Of a DNA stretch of 64,000 nt, positions 55,236-63,916 are shown piece by piece. The position numbers and the translations under genes are program-made. The notes below the pieces were generated by a model. The model was not told the DNA's origin. It worked only from the letters and a program-made list of their open reading frames with translations, and searched no databases. This stretch comes from Alphaproteobacteria bacterium (GTDB lineage Bacteria > Pseudomonadota > Alphaproteobacteria > Micropepsales > Micropepsaceae). Where the stretch lies: positions 62,001-126,000 of the forward strand of contig JADZAI010000050.1 in NCBI GenBank assembly GCA_020852655.1, given 5' to 3'. How positions within the stretch are numbered: the stretch's first letter is position 1; every line of letters begins with the position of its first letter.

Positions 55236-56690
55236 TCAAAATAGCGTGCCTTGGCGCGTATCGCCATCGGATGAACTCCGTCTCCGCCGCGGCGGTGGCG
55301 GCGGAGGGAGGGGCACCGTGCCGTCGGCGACGGCGTTGCGGTTGCCGTCGTGGAACTGGAGGATCAGCCGCTCGCCGCTCTCGACCTCGTCCGCCGCCCG
55401 CTTGAGCCCGCCGTCCGCGGTGCGCACCAGCGCAAAGCCGCGCTCCAGCGTGGCGCGATGGCTCAGCGTCTCCAGCAGCTTGCCCTGCGCCGTGAGACGC
55501 TGGCGCGCCTCGTCCAGGCGCCGTCGGCTGCCGATGTCGAAGCGCTGGGCCGCCCCGGCCAGCGCCGTCCGCTGGACCGAAATCTCCCGCACCAGCAAAT
55601 CCGGCCGGTAGCGCGCGCTCGCGGTCCGCAGCCGGTTGCCGACGCGCTCGACGAAAAGGCGCAGGCTGCCGGCGATATTGCCGGCCGCGCTGTCGAAGCG
55701 CTGGCGCGCCAAAGCGAGCAACTGGTCGGGCCGCGGCAGGCCGCGGGCGAGATCGGCGACGCGGCGGCGCCGGTCATCGCGGGCCCGCGCGACGCACTGG
55801 AACAGGCGGCGCGCGAGGCCCAGCGTCTCGGCGACAAGTTCGGCCCGCACGGGCACCGCCATCTCGGCCGCCGCCGTCGGCGTCGGCGCACGGCGGTCGG
55901 AGGCGAAGTCGATCAGCGTCGTGTCGGTCTCGTGGCCGACGGCGGAGATCAGCGGGATGGCGCTCTCCGCCGCGGCGCGCACCACGGCCTCGTCGGAGAA
56001 GGGCAGCAGGTCTTCGACCGAGCCGCCGCCGCGCGCCACGATCAGCACGTCCGGGCGGGGGATCGCGCCGCCGGGCTTCAGCGCGTTGAAGCCGCGGATC
56101 GCCGCCGCGACCTGCGCGCCCGCGCTCTCGCCCTGCACCGCGACCGGCCAAACGAGGACGCGGCGCGGGAAGCGGTCCGACAGGCGATGCAGGATGTCGC
56201 GGATCACGGCGCCGGTCGGCGAGGTGACGACGCCGATGACGTCGGGGATATGCGGGATCGGCTTCTTGCGCCCCGCGTCGAAGAGGCCCTCGGCGGCGAG
56301 CTTCTTCCGCCGCTCCTCCAGCATCTTCATGATCGCCCCGAGCCCGGCGAGTTCGAGCCGCTCGATGACGATCTGGTAGGACGACTTGCCCGGGAAGGTC
56401 GTCAGCCGGCCGGAGGCGATGACCTCCATGCCCTCCTCCGGCTTCACCTTCAGCTTCACATAGGCGCTGCGCCAGATCACCGCGTCGATCTTCGCCGCGT
56501 CGTCCTTCAGGCTGAAATAGGCGTGGCCCGACGAATGCACGCCGCGAAAACCGGAAATCTCGCCGCGCACGCGGACATAGCCGAAGCGATCCTCGATGGT
56601 GCGCTTCAGCGCCTGCGACAGCTCCGAGACGGTGATCTCGCGCGCATTGGCGGGGGCGGCCTCCGCAGACTCAAGCGGCAAATCGGTCAT
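55236..56690 (-). CDS. xseA: exodeoxyribonuclease VII large subunit
   Basis: The 484-residue nuclease subunit has an N-terminal OB-fold ([46 protein letters not shown]) and the catalytic domain ([67 protein letters not shown]). A long coiled coil follows. The C-terminal tail, with a polyproline run and PRRRRSS, is a little unusual. Its first 14 codons are duplicated exactly at 59381-59422. TAGGAT and AAGG sit just before the ATG. Confidence 0.96.
   Translation of the reverse strand: MTDLPLESAEAAPANAREITVSELSQALKRTIEDRFGYVRVRGEISGFRGVHSSGHAYFSLKDDAAKIDAVIWRSAYVKLKVKPEEGMEVIASGRLTTFPGKSSYQIVIERLELAGLGAIMKMLEERRKKLAAEGLFDAGRKKPIPHIPDVIGVVTSPTGAVIRDILHRLSDRFPRRVLVWPVAVQGESAGAQVAAAIRGFNALKPGGAIPRPDVLIVARGGGSVEDLLPFSDEAVVRAAAESAIPLISAVGHETDTTLIDFASDRRAPTPTAAAEMAVPVRAELVAETLGLARRLFQCVARARDDRRRRVADLARGLPRPDQLLALARQRFDSAAGNIAGSLRLFVERVGNRLRTASARYRPDLLVREISVQRTALAGAAQRFDIGSRRRLDEARQRLTAQGKLLETLSHRATLERGFALVRTADGGLKRAADEVESGERLILQFHDGNRNAVADGTVPLPPPPPPRRRRSSSDGDTRQGTLF
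56649..56690. repeat. 42-base direct repeat, left copy (start of xseA)
   Basis: This stretch, exactly the first 14 codons of xseA, recurs without mismatch at 59381-59422 in the same orientation. Matching ends immediately outside it on both sides (T against C on the left, G against C on the right). The two copies are 2732 bases apart and bracket the segment with the 38-residue-repeat gene. Confidence 0.92.
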
Positions 56691-56815
56691 GCCTTATCCT
56701 AGCCGGTCCGGGCGGCCGGAGCACGCGGCGAGGTGCGTCCCGGTTGACGGAGGTCAAGCACCGCACCCGACCCATGGCCCAAGATGGGGTCCGGCGTCCA
56801 TTCGAGATCAGGAAC

Positions 56816-57799
56816 GTGACAGACGAGAAACCCCTGGAGTGGGACAGCGACCTCAGGCTGTTCGGCTCCATCATGATCGGACAGTGGTCGGTCGCGATGG
56901 CCGTGACGGCGCTGGTCATGACCCTCCTGATGGGCACCGTCTTCGCCGCCCAGGGCGAGTGGGCGGCCATCGGGATGATCGCCATGATCGCGGCGGGCGC
57001 GGCCGCAGGCCTGTGGCTGCTGGGCTTTGCCGTCATGGCGCTGGTGTTCCGCGGCCGCGTCGCGGTGCATTACCGGATCGACAGCGACGGGATCACGGTC
57101 GAAAACCGCGACCGCGTGGTGCATGGCGCCAACCGCGCCGCGATCGTTGTCGGGGCGCTCGCCGGCAAGCCGGGCCTGACGGGCGCCGGCCTGATCGGCC
57201 GGTCGCGCGAGCAGGAGTCCGTGCGGTGGAGCGGCGGCTTCCGGGCGGTGACAGACCGGAGGCGCACCCTGATCCAGATCCGCAATGCCTGGCGCACCGT
57301 GCTGCTGGTCCAGTGCACGCCGGAGAATTTCGAAGCCGCGTCGGCGCGCATCCGCGAAGCCATGGCGCGCCACGGCACGGAAGGCCGCGCCGGGCGGCGC
57401 TCGCCGCTGCCGTTCTACCTCGCCCACGGCCTCCTGGTTCTTGCCGCTGCCGTGCCGCTCTTCTGGCTGAGCGAGGAATACGACATCAGCCTGCTGCTGC
57501 CGCTGCTGGTGGTGGCGTTCGCAGAGGCGACCCTGTGGCTCATCAACCTGTTCGGCTGGGTCGTGCTGGCGCTGCTCACGGCGATGGCGGCCGGCGTGCT
57601 GATCGACCTTTCCGAACTGCGGACGTCGCAATTCGTGCCCGGCCGGACCTATTCCGGGTTCGACGTCCTGGGCGGCGACGATGTGACCGGGCTGGTCGTC
57701 GCGGCGATCGGCGCCGGCTATCTCGCCTGGCTGTCGGTCGCCGGGCTGCGCGGCCGTTTCCTGGCCCTGCTCGTCCGCGACGCAGCCGAAACCGGCTAG
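56816..57799 (+). CDS. membrane protein with YcxB/PH-like middle domain
   Basis: The 327-residue product starts from GTG 56816; in-frame ATG 56774 and TTG 56744 are alternatives. Two N-terminal helices (MIGQWSVAMAVTALVMTLLMG; IGMIAMIAAGAAAGLWLLGFAVMAL) precede a beta-rich cytoplasmic domain (VHYRIDSDGITVENRDR to LIQIRNAWRTVLLVQCTPENFEAA) that resembles YcxB/PH-like domains. Three or four more helices follow. It lies in the bracketed segment, divergent from xseA and upstream of the repeat protein. The function is unknown. Confidence 0.7.
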   Translation: MTDEKPLEWDSDLRLFGSIMIGQWSVAMAVTALVMTLLMGTVFAAQGEWAAIGMIAMIAAGAAAGLWLLGFAVMALVFRGRVAVHYRIDSDGITVENRDRVVHGANRAAIVVGALAGKPGLTGAGLIGRSREQESVRWSGGFRAVTDRRRTLIQIRNAWRTVLLVQCTPENFEAASARIREAMARHGTEGRAGRRSPLPFYLAHGLLVLAAAVPLFWLSEEYDISLLLPLLVVAFAEATLWLINLFGWVVLALLTAMAAGVLIDLSELRTSQFVPGRTYSGFDVLGGDDVTGLVVAAIGAGYLAWLSVAGLRGRFLALLVRDAAETG

Positions 57800-57820
57800 G
57801 CGCCGGGAAAGTTCCCGAGT

Positions 57821-57834
57821 TTGCGCAAGATCAA
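57821..57834. promoter_or_regulatory. Fnr/FixK-type box upstream of the repeat-protein gene
   Basis: TTGCGCAAGATCAA fits TTG-N8-CAA, the Crp/Fnr-superfamily (FixK/FnrL) half-site arrangement; the right half ATCAA is perfect and the left half is partial. It lies 66 bases before the start of the gene at 57900. Confidence 0.4.
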
Positions 57835-57899
57835 TGGGCGGGTGCGGCGGCGACCCTAACGATAGCGGCTGAGGCAAATGTCCTCACAGCGAGCCGACC

Positions 57900-59279
57900 A
57901 TGCGGACAACATTCACAGCCTGTGCCGTCGCCCTTGCTGCCCTTCTGGGCACCGCACGGGCCGTCACCGTCGATGAGATCGTGAGGCCCCAGCGCGACGC
58001 GATCGACCATTGCAACGATGCCCGGTCCGAACTCGCCCGCCAGTTCGCGCTTCGCCTCAAGGAGCTGGAAGAGGTCAAGGCGTGGCATGAGAGCCTGACC
58101 GGGGCCCTCGCCGACCAGGTCGCCTTTCTGGCCCAGGAGAACGCGCGCGCCAAAGCCGCCGAAGACACCTATGTCTCGCGGGCCGGGCCGCTGACCGTCA
58201 AGCCCGGCGACCAGGCGTGGATACCGACCATCGGCTGGGGCATCTTCGGCTTCTTCGAAAAGCATCGCGACGACACCAACAAGGCGATCGCCGAAGCGGA
58301 GGGGGCCATCGCGCGGGGCGAGACCTCGTTCCACATCGAAGGTGCAGGCTGGCTGACCGGCAAGAGCCTGGCCGGGATCATCGCAGCCGACACCAAGGGG
58401 ATGGCCGATCAGCAGGCCATCTATGACCGCGGCGAATGGAACATCAACTATCCCGGCCTCGGCTGGGTCGGCGGCACCGCGCTCACCCAATGCGTCGCCG
58501 ACAACCAGAAGAAGATCGCCGAACTTCAGGACGTCGTCTCGAAGGGCGAATTCTCGATTCACGTCGTGAATGTCGGATGGGTCACGCGGAACTCGCTACA
58601 GGCGATGATCGACGGCCAGAACGCCCAGCTCAAGCAGATCGAGGCGGCCGCGAGCGAAGGATCTCTGTCGATCCATCGCGCGATCAGCGCCTGGACGACG
58701 CTCAAGGCGGTGCACGAGCACATGGACGCGACGAAGAAGACCAAGACCGACTACGAGGCGGCTTCGGCCTCGACAGCATCGTTCAACGTGCCTTCGGTCG
58801 GGTGGACGACGGGCGAAGGTCTCGACGCCGCGATCGCAGCGCTCGAAAAAGAGGTTGCCGGCATCCTCCAGACCGCAAGCGACGGCAAATACGCCGTGCC
58901 GTCCGGCGTCGGCTGGGTCGACATGAATGCGATCCGGGCCGCGCTGGCGCTGCCCGACTGCCTGCCGAAGGATTCGCCCCAGCCCTGCCTGGCGCCCGAA
59001 CACCGGCCGCTGTTGCAGGATGCCCAGGCCCGCGTGCCGATCGCGGTCGACACCGATGTCGGCATCCGCAGGCTCAGGATCGACGTGCTCAAGGCCTATC
59101 GCGCGGAGATCACGAAACTGGCCGAGCCGCGGCAGGCGCAGCTCGACCTCGATCTCGCCCAGTGGGGCCGCCTCCAGGACGAGTTCACCGCCGAGCTCGG
59201 CGAGCACCGCAAGGTGATCGCCCGCAAGGTCAAATGGCTCCAGGAGATCATGCAGACCCAGATGCCCGGCGGCGCCTGA
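57900..59279 (+). CDS. exported protein made of seven 38-residue GW repeats
   Basis: The 459-residue product has a signal peptide (MRTTFTACAVALAALLGTARA) and a charged helical N-terminal part (residues 22-95). Seven tandem repeats follow, with Trp at 113, 151, 189, 227, 265, 302 and 339, that is, 38,38,38,38,37,37 apart. Each unit runs G-x-short beta strand-x4-GW-x5-hydrophobic helix of about 18 residues (GETSFHIEGAGWLTGKSL; GEFSIHVVNVGWVTRNSL). A C-terminal helical, coiled-coil-like domain (380-455) ends it. Two Cys in the last repeat (CLPKDSPQPC) may pair. I know no named family. Confidence 0.85.
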   Translation: MRTTFTACAVALAALLGTARAVTVDEIVRPQRDAIDHCNDARSELARQFALRLKELEEVKAWHESLTGALADQVAFLAQENARAKAAEDTYVSRAGPLTVKPGDQAWIPTIGWGIFGFFEKHRDDTNKAIAEAEGAIARGETSFHIEGAGWLTGKSLAGIIAADTKGMADQQAIYDRGEWNINYPGLGWVGGTALTQCVADNQKKIAELQDVVSKGEFSIHVVNVGWVTRNSLQAMIDGQNAQLKQIEAAASEGSLSIHRAISAWTTLKAVHEHMDATKKTKTDYEAASASTASFNVPSVGWTTGEGLDAAIAALEKEVAGILQTASDGKYAVPSGVGWVDMNAIRAALALPDCLPKDSPQPCLAPEHRPLLQDAQARVPIAVDTDVGIRRLRIDVLKAYRAEITKLAEPRQAQLDLDLAQWGRLQDEFTAELGEHRKVIARKVKWLQEIMQTQMPGGA

Positions 59280-59290
59280 GGAAGGACGCG

Positions 59291-59470
59291 ATGCATCGTT
59301 CAGCGATCGCAGCATTCGCGCTGCTGCTTGCCGCACCCGCCTCGGCCAATGACGGCTATGCCGGTCTCGGCGCCGCCAGCGGCGGGGGCGGCCTCCGCAG
59401 ACTCAAGCGGCAAATCGGTCATCGCCGGAGTCTAGCGGGTTCGCCGCCCCAGATCACCCGCGAAGCCTAG
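59291..59470 (+). pseudogene. truncated exported protein, possibly DUF4424 remnant
   Basis: An ATG 11 bases after the repeat gene opens a good signal peptide (MHRSAIAAFALLLAAPASA) and NDGYAGLGAASGG, like the mature start of DUF4424 proteins (AND---GL--GG). At 59381 the frame runs into the duplicated xseA 5' end, read on the wrong strand, and stops at 59470. About 30 native residues remain, so this is a gene cut off by the duplication junction. Confidence 0.6.
59381..59422. repeat. 42-base direct repeat, right copy (xseA 5' end)
   Basis: This copy is identical to 56649-56690. Read leftward it gives the ATG and first 14 codons of xseA, after which the sequence departs. Upstream of it lies CGCTAGACTCCGGCG, which may be the original xseA control region next to the GNAT gene. 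Confidence 0.92.
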
Positions 59471-59961
59471 AGCCGCAGCCGCGCCATGGAGAACGCGTCG
59501 ACATAGGCGCCGGCACGCCAGGCATGCGCCCGGAGCAGCCCTTCGCGCTCGAAGCCGAGGCGCTCGTAGAGCGCAACGGCGCGCGTGTTGTCGACCCAGA
59601 CCGTCAGCTCGACGCGCTTGAGGGCGAGCCAGTTGTCCGCCTTGTCGAGCAGCGCGCGCAGCAACGCCGTGCCGACCCCGCGGCCGGCAAAGCCGTCATG
59701 CACCGCCATGCCGACACTCGCCGCATGCGCCCGGCGCGGACTCTCGGCCGGATGCAGGCCGGCGGTGCCGACCACGCACCCGTCGATCGCGGCGACCAGG
59801 AACGTGTGGCCCGGCGGTGAGTCGGCGATCTGCTTCTGCCGTGCGGCGACGCTGACGAAAGGTTGCTGGAGCGTACCCCAGATGACGCGGGGCTGGCTCA
59901 GCACGTCGGCGATCGCGGCGGCATCGCCGGGCTCGCGGGCGCGTATCTCGATCTGGGTCAT
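59467..59961 (-). CDS. GNAT family N-acetyltransferase
   Basis: The 164-residue acetyltransferase has motif A as VGMAVHDGFAGRGVGTALLRALLDKA, with the RGVG acetyl-CoA loop. VELTVWVDNTRAVALYERLGFEREG is motif B and ISIRAREPGDAAAIADVLSQP-like text the opening. It resembles the PhnO/YhhY group (TLQQPFVSVAARQKQI). The start at ATG 59959-59961 follows AAGGAA. It is preceded by an intrinsic terminator and short leader ORF, so expression is probably set by attenuation. Confidence 0.88.
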   Translation of the reverse strand: MTQIEIRAREPGDAAAIADVLSQPRVIWGTLQQPFVSVAARQKQIADSPPGHTFLVAAIDGCVVGTAGLHPAESPRRAHAASVGMAVHDGFAGRGVGTALLRALLDKADNWLALKRVELTVWVDNTRAVALYERLGFEREGLLRAHAWRAGAYVDAFSMARLRL

Positions 59962-59997
59962 GGGTCTTTCCTTCAGGAGCGGACCCGGCGCGGCATG

Positions 59998-60027
59998 AAA
60001 AAAGCCCCGACCGGATCCGGCGGGGCT
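59998..60027 (-). terminator. intrinsic terminator before the GNAT gene
   Basis: On the minus strand AGCCCCG and CGGGGCT close an 18-bp-class hairpin with an inner CCGG-AT-CCGG, followed directly by six T. It is the clearest rho-independent terminator in the window. It stands only 36 bases before the GNAT ATG, so it must be conditional for the gene to be expressed. Confidence 0.88.
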
Positions 60028-60065
60028 GGCGATGGTGGCTGGCGGACGATTGCGCGCGGTTCCCT

Positions 60066-60119
60066 TCACCGACCCCTTCGGGCGGTTTGCATGAGGACCA
60101 TCTGTTTCTCGCAGCGCAT
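60066..60119 (-). CDS. leader peptide of a putative attenuator
   Basis: A 17-codon frame (MRCEKQMVLMQTARRGR) ends 38 bases before the terminator. TAGGTG at 60126-60131, with TTAGCG 17 bases further upstream, would place the transcript start on the A of its ATG. It would thus be translated leaderless, as is known for the alphaproteobacterial trpL leader. A second hairpin (ACCGCCC-GAA-GGGGTCGGT) overlaps its end. It contains no run of one amino acid apart from scattered Met and Gln, so the sensed signal is unclear. Confidence 0.45.
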   Translation of the reverse strand: MRCEKQMVLMQTARRGR

Positions 60120-60225
60120 GGCCCGCACCTAGCAGAGCCCCGGCGCAACGCTAAGGCGGCATTCGGCCGCACCTCGCAGGGCTGACCCGTTGGACGCCGC
60201 GGGCGCGATGCGCTAACCCCCGCCC

Positions 60226-61509
60226 ATGCGCATTCTTCTTCTAGGGTCGGGCGGGCGCGAGCATGCGCTGGCCTGGAAAATCGCCGCGAGCCCGCTCTGC
60301 GATGAGCTGATCTGCGCGCCGGGCAATCCCGGCATGGCCGATCTCGCGCGGTGCGTCGCGGTCGATATCCTCGACAACGCCGCGGTCGTCGCGCTCGCCA
60401 GGGCGGAGAAGATCGACTTCGTCGTCGTCGGCCCCGACAACCCGCTCGCCAACGGCGTCGTCGACGCCCTCGCCGCCGCCGGCATCAAGGCGTTCGGCCC
60501 GACGAAGGCGGCCGCCCAGCTCGAATCGTCCAAGGGCTTCACCAAGGATCTCTGCGCCGCGGCCGGCATCCCCACGGCGCGCTATCGCCGCTTCCACGAT
60601 GCCGCCGCCGCAAAGGCCTATGCCGCGACGCATCCTGTGCCGGTGGTGGTGAAGGCCGACGGCCTGGCGCTCGGCAAGGGTGTCGTCATCGCGCCGACCG
60701 AGCGGGACGCCGTCGCCGCCGTCGACCTGATGTTCGGCGGGGCCTTCGGCGACAGCGGGCATTCGGTCGTCATCGAGGAATTCATGTGCGGCGAGGAGGC
60801 CAGCTTCTTCGCGCTCTGCGACGGCGAAACAGCCTTGCCCTTCGGCACCGCGCAGGATCACAAGCGCGTCGGCGACGGCGACGAAGGCCCCAACACCGGC
60901 GGCATGGGCGCCTATTCGCCGGCCGACGTCATGCCGCCCATGATGGTCGACCTGGTGATGAAGCGGATCATCCAGCCGACGCTCGCGGCGATGAAGGCCA
61001 AGGGCATGCCGTTCAAGGGCGTGCTCTATGCCGGGCTGATGCTGACGGACGAAGGGCCGAAGCTGGTCGAATACAATGCGCGCTTCGGCGATCCGGAGAC
61101 GCAGGTGCTGATGCCGCGGCTGAAGAGCGATCTGGTGCCGCTGCTGCTCGCCTGCGCCGACGGCCAGCTCGCCCATGTCGATGCGCAGTGGACGGACGAT
61201 GCGGCGTTGACCGTCGTGATGGCGGCGAACGGCTATCCCGGCGTGCCGCACAAGGGCACGGTGATCGACGGCATCGCCGCGGTGGAAGCGACCGGCGCCC
61301 TTGTCTTCCACGCCGGCACCGCCCGCCGTGCCGACGGCGCCCTCACCGCCGCCGGCGGCCGCGTGCTGAACGTCACCGCCACCGGCAAGACCATCCAGGC
61401 CGCCCAGGCCGCCGCCTACGCCGCAATCAAGAACCTCCACTGGCCCGAAGGCTTCTGCCGCACCGACATCGGCTGGCGCGCCGTCGCGCGGGAGACGAAG
61501 CACAGATAG
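60226..61509 (+). CDS. purD: phosphoribosylamine-glycine ligase
   Basis: The 427-residue ATP-grasp enzyme of purine synthesis has the N-terminal [18 protein letters not shown] and [15 protein letters not shown]. The ATP-grasp core contains [43 protein letters not shown] and [18 protein letters not shown]. All are diagnostic for GARS. The length is standard. It is divergent from the GNAT unit and monocistronic. Confidence 0.97.
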   Translation: MRILLLGSGGREHALAWKIAASPLCDELICAPGNPGMADLARCVAVDILDNAAVVALARAEKIDFVVVGPDNPLANGVVDALAAAGIKAFGPTKAAAQLESSKGFTKDLCAAAGIPTARYRRFHDAAAAKAYAATHPVPVVVKADGLALGKGVVIAPTERDAVAAVDLMFGGAFGDSGHSVVIEEFMCGEEASFFALCDGETALPFGTAQDHKRVGDGDEGPNTGGMGAYSPADVMPPMMVDLVMKRIIQPTLAAMKAKGMPFKGVLYAGLMLTDEGPKLVEYNARFGDPETQVLMPRLKSDLVPLLLACADGQLAHVDAQWTDDAALTVVMAANGYPGVPHKGTVIDGIAAVEATGALVFHAGTARRADGALTAAGGRVLNVTATGKTIQAAQAAAYAAIKNLHWPEGFCRTDIGWRAVARETKHR

Positions 61510-61603
61510 GTCTGCCCACGCCATGCCGTGACGGTGCCGCGCTGCGGCGGCGCAGAGTACGACCTTTTGTCAGGGCTTTACGCCACTTGCGCTATCCTGG
61601 CAC

Positions 61604-61617
61604 TGACGCAAACGTCA
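61604..61617. promoter_or_regulatory. inverted repeat upstream of the phosphotransferase pair
   Basis: TGACG-CAAA-CGTCA has perfect 5-base arms. It lies 107 bases before the first phosphotransferase start and downstream of a loose TTGTCA-N18-GCTATC promoter candidate (61567-61596). It is a possible operator for the two-gene unit. The rest of 61510-61723 has nothing else I can support. Confidence 0.4.
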
Positions 61618-61723
61618 CACTGATGTCAGGGGTAGCGCGCGCCGTCTTGCGCCGCTAAGCGTAGCCGGTTTCAGCATTCCAAGGCCGCCCGCCGAAGCGG
61701 CTGTGCACATCAGGGGTCACGCC

Positions 61724-62815
61724 ATGTCACAAGCGGCGCCGTCACGGCAGGAACAGTTCAGCGGCACCAAGGAGGTGACCGAGCAGCACCGGATCGACGA
61801 AGCCCGGCTCGCCCAGTGGCTGGAGGCCAATGTCGCGGGCTATGAAGGCCCGCTGACGGTGCGCCAGTTCAAGGGCGGCCAGTCCAACCCGACCTACCAG
61901 CTCGTCACGCCGCGCCAGAAATACGTCCTGCGCCGCAAACCGCCGGGCAAGCTCCTGCCCTCGGCGCATGCCGTCGACCGTGAGTTCCGCGTCATCTCGG
62001 CGCTCTACCCGACGGGCTTTCCGGTGCCGCGGCCCTTCGCGCTCTGCACCGACGAGAGCGTCCTCGGCACGATGTTCTACGTGATGGACTGCGTCGAAGG
62101 CCGCGTGCTGTGGGAGCCGCTGCTGCCCGGCATGGACCCGGCCCAGCGCACCGCCATCTGGGACACGCAGAACGCCACCCTCGCGAGCCTGCACCAGCAG
62201 GATTACGTGAAGATCGGCCTTGACGATTTCGGCCGCCCGGGCAGCTATTTCGCGCGCCAGATCAGCCGCTGGGGCAAGCAGTACACCGCCTCCATCGACG
62301 GCTCCATCGCCGAGATGGACAAGCTGATGGAGTGGCTGCCGAAGAACATTCCGCCGGGCGAGCGCTCCTGCGTGGTGCATGGCGACTACCGCCTCGACAA
62401 CATGATCCTGCACCCGACCGAGCCGAAATGCATCGCGGTGCTGGATTGGGAAATCTCGACGATCGGAGATCCGCTCGCCGACTTCACCTATCACCTGATG
62501 CAGTTCCGCATGCCCGCCGGCGGCACCTCCAGCGGCACGCAGAGCCTCATGGGCGCCGACTTGAAGGCGCTCGGCATCCCGACGGAGTCCGAATACGTCC
62601 GCATGTATTGCGAGCGCACCGGCCGCGACGGCATCGACAATCTCGACTTCTACTTCGCGTATAATTTCTTCCGCATCGCCTGCATCCTTCAGGGCATTGC
62701 GGGGCGTGTGCGCGACGGGACGGCGGCGAGCGCCCATGCCGCGGCGAACGCCGCCAATGTCGAACCGATGGCCAGGCAGGCCTGGCTCTATGCCCAGAAG
62801 GCGGGGGCGGTCTGA
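61724..62815 (+). CDS. phosphotransferase family protein (ACAD10/APH-like), copy 1
   Basis: The 363-residue kinase-fold protein has the nucleotide loop QFKGGQSNPTYQL, the Lys in YVLRRKPPGKLLPSAHAVDREFRV, the catalytic VVHGDYRLDNMILH and the metal motif VLDWEISTIGDPLADF. These are the marks of the subgroup related to the kinase domain of ACAD10/11, which acts on 4-hydroxyacyl-CoA. Start ATG 61724 follows AGGGG. It heads a two-gene unit with a close paralog, overlapping TGATG. Confidence 0.9.
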   Translation: MSQAAPSRQEQFSGTKEVTEQHRIDEARLAQWLEANVAGYEGPLTVRQFKGGQSNPTYQLVTPRQKYVLRRKPPGKLLPSAHAVDREFRVISALYPTGFPVPRPFALCTDESVLGTMFYVMDCVEGRVLWEPLLPGMDPAQRTAIWDTQNATLASLHQQDYVKIGLDDFGRPGSYFARQISRWGKQYTASIDGSIAEMDKLMEWLPKNIPPGERSCVVHGDYRLDNMILHPTEPKCIAVLDWEISTIGDPLADFTYHLMQFRMPAGGTSSGTQSLMGADLKALGIPTESEYVRMYCERTGRDGIDNLDFYFAYNFFRIACILQGIAGRVRDGTAASAHAAANAANVEPMARQAWLYAQKAGAV

Positions 62816-63876
62816 TGGCGGCGCTGGGAGCCCTCGCGTCCGACGCCAATGCCGGCGAAGTGCGCGCGGCGCACCGGATCGACGAAGCGAAGCTGCGCGA
62901 CTACCTGAAGGACCATATCGAGGTCGGCAGCGAATTTTCGGTGCGCCAGTTCTCGGGCGGGCAGTCGAACCCGACCTATCTGATCGAGACGGCGGGGCGC
63001 AAATACGTGCTGCGCAAGAAGCCGCCGGGCAAGCTCCTGAAGAGCGCGCACCAGGTCGACCGCGAATACCGCATCATGAAGGCGCTCGCGCAAACCGACG
63101 TGCCCGTCCCCACGATGCGCGTGCTGTGCCAGGACGAGAGCGTCATCGGCACCGATTTCTACGTGATGGACTTCCTCACCGGCCGCATCTTCCGCGACCC
63201 GACGCTGCCGAACGTCGCGCCCGCCGAACGTGCCGCGATCTACGACAACATGAACGACGTCATGGCGCGGCTCCACAAGGTGGACTTCGCCGCCGTCGGC
63301 CTCGCCGATTTCGGCCGCCCCGGCAATTATTTCGAGCGCCAGGTCGCGCGCTGGATCACGCAGTATCGCGGGGCGCAGACCGACGACATCCCGGCGATGG
63401 AAGACCTCATCGCATGGATGCCGGAGCATATCCCGTCGGACGACAGCGTCTCGATCGCGCATGGCGACTACCGCCTCGAGAACTCGATCTTCCATCCGAC
63501 CGAGCCGAAGATGATCGCGGTTCTGGATTGGGAACTCTCGACCATCGGCCATCCGCTCGCCGACGTCGGCTATAACTGCATCGGCTACCGCCTCATCAAT
63601 CCGCGCCAGGGCGGGCTCGTCGACACCGACTTCAAGACGAGCGGCATCCCCGACGAAGCGACCTATGTCAGCACGTATTGTAAACGCGTGGGGCGCGACT
63701 ATCCCATTCCGAACTGGGATTTCTACATCGCCTTCTCGCTGTTCCGTCTCGCCTCGATCGGCCAGGGCGTCTACAAGCGCGGCCTTGACGGCAACGCGAG
63801 CTCCGAAACGGCGGCGCTGAACAACGGCTGCGCCTTCCTTGCCGAAGCCGCCGCCAAGATGGTGAAGATTCGTTAG
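62815..63876 (+). CDS. phosphotransferase family protein (ACAD10/APH-like), copy 2
   Basis: The 353-residue paralog of the preceding gene aligns throughout: QFSGGQSNPTYLIET, YVLRKKPPGKLLKSAHQVDREYRI, SIAHGDYRLENSIFHPTEPKMIAVLDWELSTIGHPLADV. It diverges in the substrate-side C-terminal half (YNCIGYRLINPRQGGLVDTD in place of YHLMQFRMPAGGTSSG). A shared base in TGATG implies coupled translation. The pair probably arose by tandem duplication and may form a heteromer or have split substrates. Confidence 0.9.
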   Translation: MAALGALASDANAGEVRAAHRIDEAKLRDYLKDHIEVGSEFSVRQFSGGQSNPTYLIETAGRKYVLRKKPPGKLLKSAHQVDREYRIMKALAQTDVPVPTMRVLCQDESVIGTDFYVMDFLTGRIFRDPTLPNVAPAERAAIYDNMNDVMARLHKVDFAAVGLADFGRPGNYFERQVARWITQYRGAQTDDIPAMEDLIAWMPEHIPSDDSVSIAHGDYRLENSIFHPTEPKMIAVLDWELSTIGHPLADVGYNCIGYRLINPRQGGLVDTDFKTSGIPDEATYVSTYCKRVGRDYPIPNWDFYIAFSLFRLASIGQGVYKRGLDGNASSETAALNNGCAFLAEAAAKMVKIR

Positions 63877-63892
63877 CCATCGCGATTGCTAA

Positions 63893-63916
63893 CCGGGGGT
63901 GAATTCGCGCCCCCGG
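63893..63916. other. hairpin after the phosphotransferase unit
   Basis: CCGGGGG and CCCCCGG form a perfect 7-base stem around TGAATTCGCG, 17 bases after the stop. No T-run follows, so it may protect or end the mRNA in a rho-independent-like but incomplete way. The remaining bases to 64000 contain no gene that I can support. Confidence 0.45.

Noticed and set aside
60030-60125. A SAM- or cobalamin-type riboswitch in the leader before the GNAT gene
   Set aside because: I could not match a full aptamer core; a leader ORF plus terminator explains the features better. A covariance-model search would settle it.
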